Shown here: positions 16,120-25,003 of the stretch, in pieces
Numbering within the stretch: the first letter of the stretch is position 1
How the letters are laid out: each line of letters opens with the position of its first letter
Source: Ga0077527 sp032128415
GTDB lineage: Bacteria > Pseudomonadota > Gammaproteobacteria > Burkholderiales > SG8-41
NCBI GenBank assembly: GCA_032128415.1
Contig: JAQBGW010000049.1
Span: 1-43,041 of the forward strand
DNA length: 43,041 bases
Direction: 5' to 3'
Made by a program: the position numbers and the translations under genes
Notes under the pieces: generated by a model
Seen by the model: the letters and a program-made list of their open reading frames with translations, nothing else
What the model was told of the DNA's origin: nothing
Databases searched by the model: none

Positions 16120-17127
16120 ATGCGCATCGACCCCCATCAACTCAAGAACAATCTCATCGTCGCACCGATGGCGGGCGTGACCGATCGTCCGTTCCGCCAG
16201 TTGTGCAAGATGATGGGCGCGGGCATGGCTGTGTCGGAAATGGTGGCGAGCAATTCGCTGTTGTGGGGTTCTGCAAAAACACTGCGCCGTGCCAATCACG
16301 AAGGCGAGGTTGATCCGATCTCAGTACAGATCGCCGGCGCTGATCCGCAGATGCTCGCCGACGCGGCACAATACAATGTTGATCAGGGCGCACAGATCAT
16401 CGACATCAACATGGGTTGTCCGGCGAAGAAAGTGTGCAACGTGATGGCCGGGTCAGCGCTGCTGAAGGATGAGTCGCTGGTTGGCCGCATACTCGATGCC
16501 GTGGTGGGCGCGGTTAGAGTGCCCGTTACCCTGAAAATCCGCACCGGTTGGGATCGTGATCACCGCAATGCCCGCGCAGTTGCGCGAATTGCCGAGAGTG
16601 CGGGTATCCAGGCTCTGGCGATCCACGGCCGCACCCGTGCCTGTGGCTACACCGGCGACGCCGAGTACGACACCATTGCCGCAGTCAAATCCGAAATCCG
16701 CATTCCGGTGATCGCCAACGGCGATATCACCACACCGGAGCAAGTCAAACATGTGCTGGAGTACACCGGAGCCGATGCGGTGATGATCGGTCGCGCCGCA
16801 CAGGGGCGGCCGTGGATGTTCCGCGAGATCAGCTATTTTCTGGCGACCGGCCGGCATTTGCCGCCACCGGCAGTCGAAGAAATCCACCGTGTACTGATTG
16901 CGCATCTGCATGACCTGCATGGGTTTTACGGCGACCACACCGGCGTGCGTGTCGCGCGCAAACATATCTCCTGGTACACCAGGGGGTTGGCGGGATCAGC
17001 GGCGTTTCGTCATGCGATGAATCAATTGCAGACCTGTGCCGAGCAGTTGGCGGCCGTTAATCAATTTTTTGTTGCGCTATCAGGCTTGGGTGAGCGCCTG
17101 ACCTACGCGGAGGAACTTGCAGCATGA
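16120..17127 (+). CDS. dusB: tRNA-dihydrouridine synthase B
   Basis: DusB reduces specific uridines in the tRNA D-loop (position 17 in E. coli) using FMN and NADPH. The 335-residue TIM-barrel protein starts at the ATG at 16120 (MRIDPHQLKNN). It carries the FMN/substrate motif VAPMAGVTDRPFR (14-26), the catalytic Cys C100 in INMGCPAKKV, the Lys-containing VTLKIRTGW, IHGRTR and VIANGDI, and GADAVMIGRAAQGRPW. An in-frame ATG 54 bases upstream falls in the leader and adds a non-family extension. Its stop overlaps the fis start (ATGA), as in the classic dusB-fis operon. Confidence 0.96.
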   Translation: MRIDPHQLKNNLIVAPMAGVTDRPFRQLCKMMGAGMAVSEMVASNSLLWGSAKTLRRANHEGEVDPISVQIAGADPQMLADAAQYNVDQGAQIIDINMGCPAKKVCNVMAGSALLKDESLVGRILDAVVGAVRVPVTLKIRTGWDRDHRNARAVARIAESAGIQALAIHGRTRACGYTGDAEYDTIAAVKSEIRIPVIANGDITTPEQVKHVLEYTGADAVMIGRAAQGRPWMFREISYFLATGRHLPPPAVEEIHRVLIAHLHDLHGFYGDHTGVRVARKHISWYTRGLAGSAAFRHAMNQLQTCAEQLAAVNQFFVALSGLGERLTYAEELAA

Positions 17128-17363
17128 TGAATGAAACCGAAATGGCCCGCGTCGTACGCCGGGCAATCGACGGCTATTTCCGCGATCTGGATGGGGAGAA
17201 GGCCAGCGGCGTCTATGACATGGTCATCGGCAGCGTGGAAAAACCGCTGCTGGAATCAGTTCTGCACAAGGTGAGCGGCAATCAGTCACATGCCGCAGCC
17301 ATGCTGGGCATTAACCGCAATACGCTGCGTAAAAAAATCAAGAGTTACAACATCAAGTTCTAG
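17124..17363 (+). CDS. fis: DNA-binding protein Fis
   Basis: Fis is a homodimeric nucleoid protein that bends DNA and activates rRNA, tRNA and other growth-linked promoters. This 79-residue form lacks most of the N-terminal arm of the 98-residue E. coli protein, as is usual in Betaproteobacteria. The C-terminal helix-turn-helix is strongly conserved: SGNQSHAAAMLGINRNTLRKK (residues 51-71), with Arg and Lys contact residues. Helices A/B (about 15-45) form the dimer core. The ATG overlaps the dusB stop by four bases, so expression is coupled to dusB; the next codon is also ATG and could be used instead. Confidence 0.95.
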   Translation: MMNETEMARVVRRAIDGYFRDLDGEKASGVYDMVIGSVEKPLLESVLHKVSGNQSHAAAMLGINRNTLRKKIKSYNIKF

Positions 17364-17407
17364 AATTCCAGGCCCGCTGAACCCCTGAATCACCGCGTAC
17401 TGTTTTC

Positions 17408-18970
17408 ATGGCCATCATCAAACAAGCGCTAATCAGCGTTTCCGACAAGACGGGCGTCGTCGAATTTGCGCGCGAACTTGCCGGATTTGGCGTAAAGCTG
17501 TTATCGACCGGTGGCACCGCCAAGTTATTGCGTGATGCCGGCTTGCCGGTCACCGAGGTTGCGGACTACACCGGTTTTCCGGAAATGCTAGATGGGCGCG
17601 TGAAAACGCTGCATCCCCGCATCCATGCCGGACTGCTCGCGCGTCGCGACCTGCCTGCACATATCGCAGCGATGCGTACCGCGAACATACCCGGCATCGA
17701 CCTCCTCGTGGTGAATCTCTACCCGTTTGCGCAGACTGTTGCCCGCCCGGATTGCACGCACGAAGATGCCATAGAGAATATCGATATTGGCGGTCCGGCG
17801 ATGGTGCGCAGTGCGGCGAAAAACCATGATCATGTGGCGGTGATCACCGATCCGGCTGATTACGGCGACGTCTTGCGGGAGATGGGGGCGGCGAGCGGTG
17901 CGGTGGGAGCAGCGACGCGTTTCCGTCTCGCCTGCAAGGCGTTTTCACATACCGCGGCATACGATGGCGCCATCAGTAATTATCTGACCGCATTACAGCC
18001 CGACGGCAAGCGTGATGTTTTTCCGGGGCGGCTCAACCTGCAGTTCGATCGCGTACAGACGTTGCGGTATGGCGAAAATCCGCATCAGTCAGCGGTGTTC
18101 TACCGCGATCTTGTGCCGTCTCCCGGCAGTCTTGCAGGCTACCGGCAATTGCAGGGCAAGGAACTGTCGTATAACAATATTGGAGATGCCGACGCGGCGT
18201 GGGAATGTGTCAAAACGTTCGATGCCCCGGCGTGTGTGATTGTCAAACACGCCAACCCCTGCGGCGTTGCGGTGGGCGCGGATCTGGCAGTGGCCTACGC
18301 CAAAGCCTTCGCGACCGATCCGGCTTCCGCGTTTGGCGGCATTATCGCCGTTAATCGTCCGCTCGATGTCAATGCGGCGCGAGCCATCGCCGGGCAGTTC
18401 GTCGAAGTGGTCATCGCTCCACAGGTTGCGCCTGAAGCGCTCGCGGTATTTGCCGCGAAGGAAAATATTCGCGTGCTGGAAGTGTCGTTCGCGCCGGGCG
18501 CCAACGCCTTTGATGTCAAGCGTGTCGGCGGCGGGCTGCTGGTGCAGACGCCGGATGCCGTAACGGTGTCCGACGGCGACATCAGGACTGTGACCAAGGT
18601 CAAACCGACGTCGCAGCAGCTATCGGATCTGATCTTCGCCTGGCGTGTCGCCAAGTTCGTCAAATCCAATGCTGTCGTTTTTTGCGGCAACGGCCAGACC
18701 CTGGGCGTCGGTGCCGGTCAGATGAGCCGCGTCGATTCAGCACGCATGGCCTCAATCAAGGCGGCTAATGCCAAACTGTCGTTAACCGACTCAGTGGCTG
18801 CATCCGATGCATTTTTCCCGTTTCGCGATGGTGTCGATGTCGTTGCAGATGCGGGTGCGGTGGCTATCATCCAGCCCGGCGGCAGTCTGCGTGATGAAGA
18901 AGTTATCGCTGCGGCCGACGCACACGGCATTGCGATGGTGTTCACCGGGTTCCGGCATTTCCGTCACTAA
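17408..18970 (+). CDS. purH: Bifunctional AICAR formyltransferase/IMP cyclohydrolase
   Basis: PurH performs the last two steps to IMP: formylation of AICAR with 10-formyl-THF, then ring closure. The 520-residue protein has the N-terminal MGS-like IMP cyclohydrolase domain (about 1-145: ALISVSDKTGVVEFAREL, STGGTAKLLRDAG, VKTLHPRIHAGLL, NLYPF, IDIGGPAMVRSAAKN). The AICAR transformylase domain follows (about 190-520), with RYGENPHQSA, GKELSYNNIGDADAAW, the catalytic KHANPCGVA (Lys and His), DPASAFGGIIA and the C-terminal FPFRDGVD and IQPGGSLRDEEVI. The length is normal. It is 44 bases after fis and 9 bases before purD. Confidence 0.97.
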   Translation: MAIIKQALISVSDKTGVVEFARELAGFGVKLLSTGGTAKLLRDAGLPVTEVADYTGFPEMLDGRVKTLHPRIHAGLLARRDLPAHIAAMRTANIPGIDLLVVNLYPFAQTVARPDCTHEDAIENIDIGGPAMVRSAAKNHDHVAVITDPADYGDVLREMGAASGAVGAATRFRLACKAFSHTAAYDGAISNYLTALQPDGKRDVFPGRLNLQFDRVQTLRYGENPHQSAVFYRDLVPSPGSLAGYRQLQGKELSYNNIGDADAAWECVKTFDAPACVIVKHANPCGVAVGADLAVAYAKAFATDPASAFGGIIAVNRPLDVNAARAIAGQFVEVVIAPQVAPEALAVFAAKENIRVLEVSFAPGANAFDVKRVGGGLLVQTPDAVTVSDGDIRTVTKVKPTSQQLSDLIFAWRVAKFVKSNAVVFCGNGQTLGVGAGQMSRVDSARMASIKAANAKLSLTDSVAASDAFFPFRDGVDVVADAGAVAIIQPGGSLRDEEVIAAADAHGIAMVFTGFRHFRH

Positions 18971-18979
18971 CATCAGACT

Positions 18980-20257
18980 ATGAAAATCCTCGTGATCGGT
19001 GGCGGTGGTCGTGAACACGCGCTGGCGTGGAAGCTCGCGCAATCGCCACGCGTGTCGAGGGTGTGTGTTGCGCCGGGCAATTCCGGTACGGCGCAGGAAG
19101 ACGGATTGCAGAATGTTGATTTAGGCGACAATACTCAAGTAATTGATTTTATTAAGAAAAATGACATTTCATTGACGGTGGTGGGGCCCGAGGCGCCGCT
19201 CGCGGCCGGCCTTGTTGATGCCGTGCGTGCCGCCGGCCATCGCATTTTCGGTCCAACACAAAAGGCGGCGCAACTCGAAAGCTCCAAGGATTTTGCCAAG
19301 AGTTTTATGGTGCGGCATGGTATTCCTTCGGCGGCTTACGCAACCTTTACGGATGCCGCCGCCGCGCACGCTTACATCGACAAGCAGGGTGCGCCCATAG
19401 TCATCAAGGCCGACGGTCTGGCTGCGGGCAAAGGCGTGGTGGTCGCAATGATTACTGATGATGCGCATGCTGCGGTCGATATGATGCTTATCGACAACAA
19501 GATGGGTACGGCGGGCGCGCGCGTTGTTATCGAAGAATTTCTCGAAGGCGAGGAAGCGAGCTTCATCGTGCTTGCTGACGGTCGCAATGCACTGGCCCTC
19601 GCCAGCAGCCAGGATCACAAGCGGTTGCAGGATGGCGATTGCGGTCCCAACACCGGCGGTATGGGTGCTTATTCACCGGCCCCGGTAGTGACCCCGGAAA
19701 TTCACGCCCGGGTGATGCGCGAAGTCATACAGCCCACACTTAATGGCATGGCAGCGGATGGGCTGCCTTACGGCGGATTTCTTTATGCCGGGCTGATGAT
19801 TGGCGCGAGCGGCGGGCTCAAAGTGCTGGAATTTAACTGCCGTATGGGTGACCCGGAAACGCAGCCCATCATGATGCGGTTGAAAAGCGACCTGGTGCCG
19901 CTGTTGGAGGCGGCACTGAACGGCAAACTTGATGAGGTGCAGGCCGATTGGGATCCGCGGGTGGCGCTAGGCGTCGTGCTGGCCGCCGCCGGTTATCCCG
20001 ATGATCCGCGCAAAGGGGATGTCATCCGCGGGCTACCGGCGCCGGGCGAGGATTGTCACGTGTTCCATGCCGGCGCTGCGCTTGCGGGCAAGGAAGTGGT
20101 TACCAGCGGTGGCCGCGTGCTGTGCGTCACGGCGCTGGGACACAATACGCGCACGGCGCAGCGCAGAGCCTACGAGGTGGTCGAACAAATCCGCTTTGAC
20201 GGCATGCAGTATCGACACGATATCGGTCACCACGCCATCGTCGCGGGGCGCAAATAA
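18980..20257 (+). CDS. purD: Phosphoribosylamine-glycine ligase
   Basis: PurD (GARS) couples glycine to phosphoribosylamine with ATP, the second step of purine synthesis. The 425-residue ATP-grasp protein shows the N-terminal ILVIGGGGREHALAWKLA (3-20), VGPEAPLAAGLVD, the ATP-binding VIKADGLAAGKGVVVA, EEFLEGEEASFI, SSQDHKRLQDGD, GPNTGGMGAYSPAP and the metal-binding LEFNCRMGDPETQ. The C-terminal domain ends with the usual AYEVVEQIRFDGMQYRHDIG segment. The ATG at 18980 is 9 bases after purH and has no clear Shine-Dalgarno, so coupled translation is likely. Confidence 0.97.
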   Translation: MKILVIGGGGREHALAWKLAQSPRVSRVCVAPGNSGTAQEDGLQNVDLGDNTQVIDFIKKNDISLTVVGPEAPLAAGLVDAVRAAGHRIFGPTQKAAQLESSKDFAKSFMVRHGIPSAAYATFTDAAAAHAYIDKQGAPIVIKADGLAAGKGVVVAMITDDAHAAVDMMLIDNKMGTAGARVVIEEFLEGEEASFIVLADGRNALALASSQDHKRLQDGDCGPNTGGMGAYSPAPVVTPEIHARVMREVIQPTLNGMAADGLPYGGFLYAGLMIGASGGLKVLEFNCRMGDPETQPIMMRLKSDLVPLLEAALNGKLDEVQADWDPRVALGVVLAAAGYPDDPRKGDVIRGLPAPGEDCHVFHAGAALAGKEVVTSGGRVLCVTALGHNTRTAQRRAYEVVEQIRFDGMQYRHDIGHHAIVAGRK

Positions 20258-20287
20258 CGTGCGGCGGCTCAGCGTGTACCGGGGCAA

Positions 20288-21187
20288 ATGATGAACATCG
20301 CCGCAGTCAAAACCTATCTGACCGGTTTGCAGGATACGATCGTCGACCGCTTGACAGCACTCGACGGCGGTTCATTTTTGCGTGATGACTGGGAGCGTCC
20401 GCAAGGCGGTGGTGGTATTACCCGATTGATCGAGGGCGGCGCGCTGTTCGAACGCGGTGGTGTCGGTTTTTCGCATGTGTTCGGCGACAACCTGCCGCCA
20501 TCTGCATCTGCGGCGCGACCGGAACTCGCCGGACGTTCATTCCAGGCGCTGGGCGTGTCGCTGGTGTTGCATCCGCGAAATCCATACGTGCCCACAGTAC
20601 ACCTGAACGTGCGCTGTTTCGTAGCTGAAAAATCCGGCGCTGCAGCGGTGTGGTGGTTCGGCGGCGGCATGGATCTGACGCCGTATTACGGATTTGAGGA
20701 AGACGCGACCCATTTTCATCGTACTTGCCGGGATGCGCTGGCGCCGTTCGGCGCCGATCATCATCCGCGGTTCAAGGCGGGGTGCGACCAGTATTTCCAG
20801 CTCAAACATCGCGCCGAGCCGCGCGGTGTTGGCGGCATTTTTTTCGACGATCTCTGCGTGCCCGACTTCGACACCTGTTTTGCACTGACCCGCAGTGTAG
20901 GCGACCATTTCCTGCCTGCCTACGCGCCGCTGGTGGAGCGCCGCCGCGCACTACCCTACGGTGAGCGCGAGCGTGATTTTCAGGCCTACCGGCGCGGCCG
21001 CTATGTTGAATTCAATCTGGTGTATGACCGCGGTACGCTGTTTGGTCTGCAATCAGGAGGGCGCACCGAATCGATTCTCATGTCATTGCCGCCCGTCGTG
21101 CATTGGCGCTACGACTGGCAACCGCAGCCCGGCACACCGGAGGCGCAGCTCTATACGGATTTTCTGGTCGTTCGCGACTGGCTCTGA
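20288..21187 (+). CDS. hemF: Oxygen-dependent coproporphyrinogen III oxidase
   Basis: HemF decarboxylates and oxidises coproporphyrinogen III to protoporphyrinogen IX using molecular oxygen, so the organism can make heme aerobically. The 299-residue protein has the family landmarks NPYVPTVHLNVRCF, the Gly-rich WWFGGGMDLTPYY (catalytic region), HFHRTCRDAL, FKAGCDQYFQLKHRAEPRGVGG in mid-protein, and RYVEFNLVYDRGTLFGLQSGGRTESILMS toward the end. The start ATG-ATG at 20288 follows GGGGCAA. It follows purD by 30 bases. It converges on the minus-strand signalling operon without a visible strong terminator. Confidence 0.96.
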   Translation: MMNIAAVKTYLTGLQDTIVDRLTALDGGSFLRDDWERPQGGGGITRLIEGGALFERGGVGFSHVFGDNLPPSASAARPELAGRSFQALGVSLVLHPRNPYVPTVHLNVRCFVAEKSGAAAVWWFGGGMDLTPYYGFEEDATHFHRTCRDALAPFGADHHPRFKAGCDQYFQLKHRAEPRGVGGIFFDDLCVPDFDTCFALTRSVGDHFLPAYAPLVERRRALPYGERERDFQAYRRGRYVEFNLVYDRGTLFGLQSGGRTESILMSLPPVVHWRYDWQPQPGTPEAQLYTDFLVVRDWL

Positions 21188-21212
21188 TCGCCCGGGCGCT
21201 GTTATACGCACA

Positions 21213-23132
21213 TTAGCTGCGGCCCAACCACGATCGTATTGAAGCCACCCGTTCACGCAACAGGCCGAGCATCGACGCATCACCGGCACTCGCTGCTGCT
21301 ACTCGATGCTGTTTCAGCAGTTTCGGCGACTTGCGGAAGGACTGATAACGAGCGAGTGCGGCATGCACATGCTGCAGCAGTAGCTTGAGGTTCAGCGGCT
21401 TGGTCAGAAAACGAAATACCTGCGCCTGGTTGATCAGGTCGATGATCAGCTCCGAGTCCGAGGCCTCTGTCGTGACGATAGTGAGAATTTCCGGGTGGTC
21501 TTGCTTCAGCAGTTTGAAGGCGGCGACTGATTTCGGATCGCCGCCGCGAAGTTCGGCAACGATGACGGCGACTTCCTTTTCAGCCAGCAGGGTCAGTGCG
21601 CGATCAATGTCGGGCGCATGGTAGACCGGGCATGCGCCGGCCATTAATTCGTTAATTGCGCGGAACACGCTCTGATTCGGGTCAATCACCAGCAGGCCAT
21701 AGCGGACTTTCTCCGGCAAGATCACCGGCGAAATGGCTGTGTCGGCAAGTTCCAGCGCGATGGCAGAGGCCTCGGCGATGGTTTTCTGGATGTCCGTGTT
21801 ATCCCAGGGTTTGCTGATGAAGCGAAAAATCTCGCCGTCATTGATTGAGCCGACGATGGAGGCGAGATCCGAGTAGCCGGTCAGCAAAATGCGTACGGTA
21901 TGCGGCGCGACGTCCTTGACTTGGCGCAGAAATTCGACGCCGGTCATTTCCGGCATGCGTTGGTCGCTGATAACCACTTGCGGGCGAAAGCGTTTCAGAA
22001 ATTCCATGGCTTCGGGGCCGCTGCTTGCAGTAAACACGTTGTACTGGCCACGGAACACCGAGCGCAATGCATTGAGTATGCGTTCTTCGTCGTCCACAAA
22101 CAGCAATTTCGCTTTTTTGCCGCCGGTGTCAAAGGGCGGCGCAACCGGCGCTGCTGCCGCAGTCGCAGCAGATCCCGTCGCTGCCGGCTTCGCTGACTGC
22201 AGTCCGGCAAGCATGCGGGCCGCCGAAACAAGTTTGGCGTCAAGGCGTTGCGTTGGTGCCTCCGCCGTATCCTCCTCGACAGCCTCCGCCTTGCTCGTGC
22301 GCAGGCTGGCGCTTACACCTTGGGCGAACGCCAGCTCGAATTCGCGGGCAGTCTGAAACCGGTCTTCGCGCTTCTTGGCGAGCGCCTTGTGGGTAGCCCA
22401 GTCGAGCTGTATCGAGATTTTTGGATTGTATTGCGACGGCTTTCCCGGGAGCTCGCTGATCACCTGGCGCATGATTTCCACATTACTGCCGATGAAAGGC
22501 TTGCGGCCGGCGAGCAACTCGTAGGCGATGACGCCCGCAGAGTAAATGTCGGATCGCGCATCGGGCTCGTCGCCGGTGAACTGTTCCGGGGACATGTAGC
22601 CTGGCGAGCCCATGATTTCGCCGACTTGTGTCAGAGAGGATGAGTCCAGATGAGCAATGCCGAAGTCGCTGATTTTGATACGGCCGTCGTCGTTGATCAG
22701 GATATTCGACGGCTTGACGTCGCGATGCACCACGCCCTGCGCGTGCGCATAACCGAGGCCATCGAGTAACTGGCGCACCATCTCCCCGATTTCGGACAGT
22801 TCGAATTTAACCTTGTTTTGCAGATGGTCGTACAGCGACTTGCCGTTGACCAGTTCCATGACGATGTAGGCGATGTTCTCGTCTTCGCCATAATCGAAGA
22901 TTGCCGCAATGCGCGGATGGGTCAGCCGACCCACGGCCTGCGCTTCATGGCGAAAGCGGGCAATGGCGTACTGCAACTCCGATGGATCCATCGCGGATTT
23001 GGTGATGGTTTTGATGGCGACCTGGCGATGGATGGCCGGATCGAATGCCTTATAGACGACGCCCATGCCGCCGCGGCCCAGGATGCCCTGCACCTCGAAT
23101 TTGCCGATGGTTTTAGGAAAACCGGTGATCAT
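21213..23132 (-). CDS. Ser/Thr protein kinase fused to two receiver domains
   Basis: This is a 639-residue soluble hybrid. Residues about 10-270 form a Hanks-type kinase with all key residues: glycine loop GRGGMGVVYK (19-28), VAIK Lys K41, helix-C Glu E63, catalytic HRDVKPSN (136-143, Asp138), DFG (156-158) and SPE (181-183). A low-complexity Ala/Pro linker (about 280-340) follows. Receiver 1 (about 342-460) is complete: D347/D348, phospho-acceptor D390 in ISDQRMP, T418 and K441. Receiver 2 (about 478-595) keeps D484, T553/T554 and K578 but has Glu527 where Asp is expected. No DNA-binding or membrane segment is seen. Its ATG overlaps the histidine kinase stop (ATGA), so that kinase is the likely phospho-donor for receiver 1. 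Substrates of the Ser/Thr kinase are unknown. Confidence 0.92.
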   Translation of the reverse strand: MITGFPKTIGKFEVQGILGRGGMGVVYKAFDPAIHRQVAIKTITKSAMDPSELQYAIARFRHEAQAVGRLTHPRIAAIFDYGEDENIAYIVMELVNGKSLYDHLQNKVKFELSEIGEMVRQLLDGLGYAHAQGVVHRDVKPSNILINDDGRIKISDFGIAHLDSSSLTQVGEIMGSPGYMSPEQFTGDEPDARSDIYSAGVIAYELLAGRKPFIGSNVEIMRQVISELPGKPSQYNPKISIQLDWATHKALAKKREDRFQTAREFELAFAQGVSASLRTSKAEAVEEDTAEAPTQRLDAKLVSAARMLAGLQSAKPAATGSAATAAAAPVAPPFDTGGKKAKLLFVDDEERILNALRSVFRGQYNVFTASSGPEAMEFLKRFRPQVVISDQRMPEMTGVEFLRQVKDVAPHTVRILLTGYSDLASIVGSINDGEIFRFISKPWDNTDIQKTIAEASAIALELADTAISPVILPEKVRYGLLVIDPNQSVFRAINELMAGACPVYHAPDIDRALTLLAEKEVAVIVAELRGGDPKSVAAFKLLKQDHPEILTIVTTEASDSELIIDLINQAQVFRFLTKPLNLKLLLQHVHAALARYQSFRKSPKLLKQHRVAAASAGDASMLGLLRERVASIRSWLGRS

Positions 23133-25003
23133 TGTTGTTCGTTCGGTTCAGTCATTTGCGACGGTGTTACGGGCAGCACGATCGTAAATCGCGTGCCTTG
23201 ATCCACGGCGGTATCAACGCTGATCCTACCACCATGTTGCTCGATTATTTTGTAGGAAATGGATAGCCCCAACCCCGTGCCCTTGCCGACGGCTTTGGTG
23301 GTGAAAAACGGATCGAAAATCTTCGGTATGACATCCGGCGGTATGCCTTTGCCGTTATCGGCGATTTCGACGGCGACGTGGTCGGCGCCTTCCATGCGGG
23401 TGGTGAGGGTGATTTCGCCGGAGCCGGATTCGATGGCCTGCGACGCATTATTAATCAGATTCAGGAATACCTGATTCAACTGCGAAGGAGAGCAGGTGAT
23501 GGCCGGAATGTCGCCGAACTGTTTTTTTACCGTCAGATGTTTCAGTTCATGTTTGGCCAGCACCAGTGTGCTTTCCAGGCCTTCGTTGAGATTGAAGGTG
23601 GACATTTTGCTGCGGTCAAGCCGACTGAAATTTTTCAGATTGAGCACGATTTCTGAAATCTGTTCGATGCCGTAAAGTCCGTCTTTCGCCAGCTGTCCGA
23701 GCTCAGCAAGCGCTTGCTGTTCTGCGAAGCGGTGAACAAGTTCGCGCACCGCAGTAAATTTCTCCTGCAAGCGTTGTGGATCCGGCGCCCCCTCTTCCAG
23801 CACCTTCAGCAACTTGTTGGTCTGCATAATCAGCTCTTTGACGTCCGGCAGTTTGCCGACGACCGAGCCCAGGCTGTTCTTGACATACGCCAATGGCGTG
23901 TTGATTTCATGAGCGATGCCCGCCACCATTTGTCCAAGCGACGCCATTTTCTCGGTCTGAATCAATTGTGACTCCGACTCCTTCAGTTGATGCAGCGCGT
24001 TGGACAATTCACTGGTGCGCTCCACCACGCGCGATTCCAGCAACCGGTAGCTGACGGCAAGCCGCGACAGCAGGTAACCCGTCAGGAGCAGTAAAGCTGC
24101 AGCGTAAGCGATCAAATAAATGCGATATCGCTCGCCATCCGATTGCGCGTTTGCCGACTCCTGCGTGAAGGCATCCGTCAGGCTGTCGATGCGTGGACCC
24201 GCCGAGGAGACGGCAATTTTCAGAAACAGTTCTTCTTCGACGGGTTTTGCACCGAGAACTTGCTGCACGGTGGTATCGACGCGGGCGATGCCTTCACGCA
24301 GCGCCAACGGCAGTCCGTTACCGGCTTTGCGCAGGTCGGCCACAAACAATTCGACATTCTTGCGCTGCCCCTCAGAAGGGTTTGTTGCATAACGCATCAC
24401 ATGCGCAAACAGCAGGGCCGTGGTGCTTTCAACCGCCACCAACCGTTCACGTTGCGGAAAGTTTTGCCATGCGCCGCGCACCAGACCGGCGATCTCTGTA
24501 TCGAACTCGATCATGCGCCCCAGCGCTTGCGTGACAGTGCTGCTTGCAGCGCGATAGCGGTTCAGCAATTCCAGTTTTTGATCAAATGCGGCGATCAGGG
24601 CGGGCAGACTGCGCATCAGGATTTTGCTGTCCATGTCCGCGGAATCCTGGCGCAACCGGCGCAGCAGATCGGGAGCACGGACGCCGCGGTCGCCGACGAT
24701 CCGGGTCTTGCCGGCAGTGCCTTCGGCACGGGCGCGCAACACCTCAGTATCCCAGTGTCCGTCGATTTCTTTCAGCTCGCGCAGGGAACTCAGAATATCG
24801 CCCTGCCTCTTGTAATCGACCCCCTGGCTCTTGAAATACAGGAAGCTGAGCAGCGCAACCAGGGCGGCAGCGACGGCAATGGTTAATGGCAGGCGAGAAG
24901 AGCGCGCCAGACGCGACCGCCATAGTGCTCCCGGTGGTGCGGACTGGGCCGGCGGTGTCGCGCCGGGGGCGGCTTGTTCGGACTTATTCTCCAAGATACG
25001 CAT
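23129..25003 (-). CDS. Membrane sensor histidine kinase with helical extracytoplasmic domain
   Basis: The 624-residue protein has a Pro/Ala-rich cytoplasmic tail (1-35), a first membrane helix (about 39-57), and a predicted periplasmic, nearly all-helical region of about 235 residues (58-292). A second membrane helix (about 294-313) and a coiled linker (320-350) follow. The dimerisation helix carries the phospho-accepting H365 in AGIAHEINTPLAY. The ATPase domain has N box NLINNASQA (515-523), G1 DNGKGIP (549-555), F box FDPFFTTK and G2 GKGTGLGLS (573-581). The sensor part suggests the DAHL type of double all-helical domain, but this is tentative. The start overlaps the livF end by 20 bases, and the stop overlaps the receiver/Ser-Thr kinase start by four. 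It is probably a sensor made with, and perhaps for, the adjoining importer. Confidence 0.92.
   Translation of the reverse strand: MRILENKSEQAAPGATPPAQSAPPGALWRSRLARSSRLPLTIAVAAALVALLSFLYFKSQGVDYKRQGDILSSLRELKEIDGHWDTEVLRARAEGTAGKTRIVGDRGVRAPDLLRRLRQDSADMDSKILMRSLPALIAAFDQKLELLNRYRAASSTVTQALGRMIEFDTEIAGLVRGAWQNFPQRERLVAVESTTALLFAHVMRYATNPSEGQRKNVELFVADLRKAGNGLPLALREGIARVDTTVQQVLGAKPVEEELFLKIAVSSAGPRIDSLTDAFTQESANAQSDGERYRIYLIAYAAALLLLTGYLLSRLAVSYRLLESRVVERTSELSNALHQLKESESQLIQTEKMASLGQMVAGIAHEINTPLAYVKNSLGSVVGKLPDVKELIMQTNKLLKVLEEGAPDPQRLQEKFTAVRELVHRFAEQQALAELGQLAKDGLYGIEQISEIVLNLKNFSRLDRSKMSTFNLNEGLESTLVLAKHELKHLTVKKQFGDIPAITCSPSQLNQVFLNLINNASQAIESGSGEITLTTRMEGADHVAVEIADNGKGIPPDVIPKIFDPFFTTKAVGKGTGLGLSISYKIIEQHGGRISVDTAVDQGTRFTIVLPVTPSQMTEPNEQQ

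Noticed and set aside
21188..21212. Terminator between hemF and the kinase operon
   Set aside because: GCCCGGGC is a short palindrome without a T-run on either strand.
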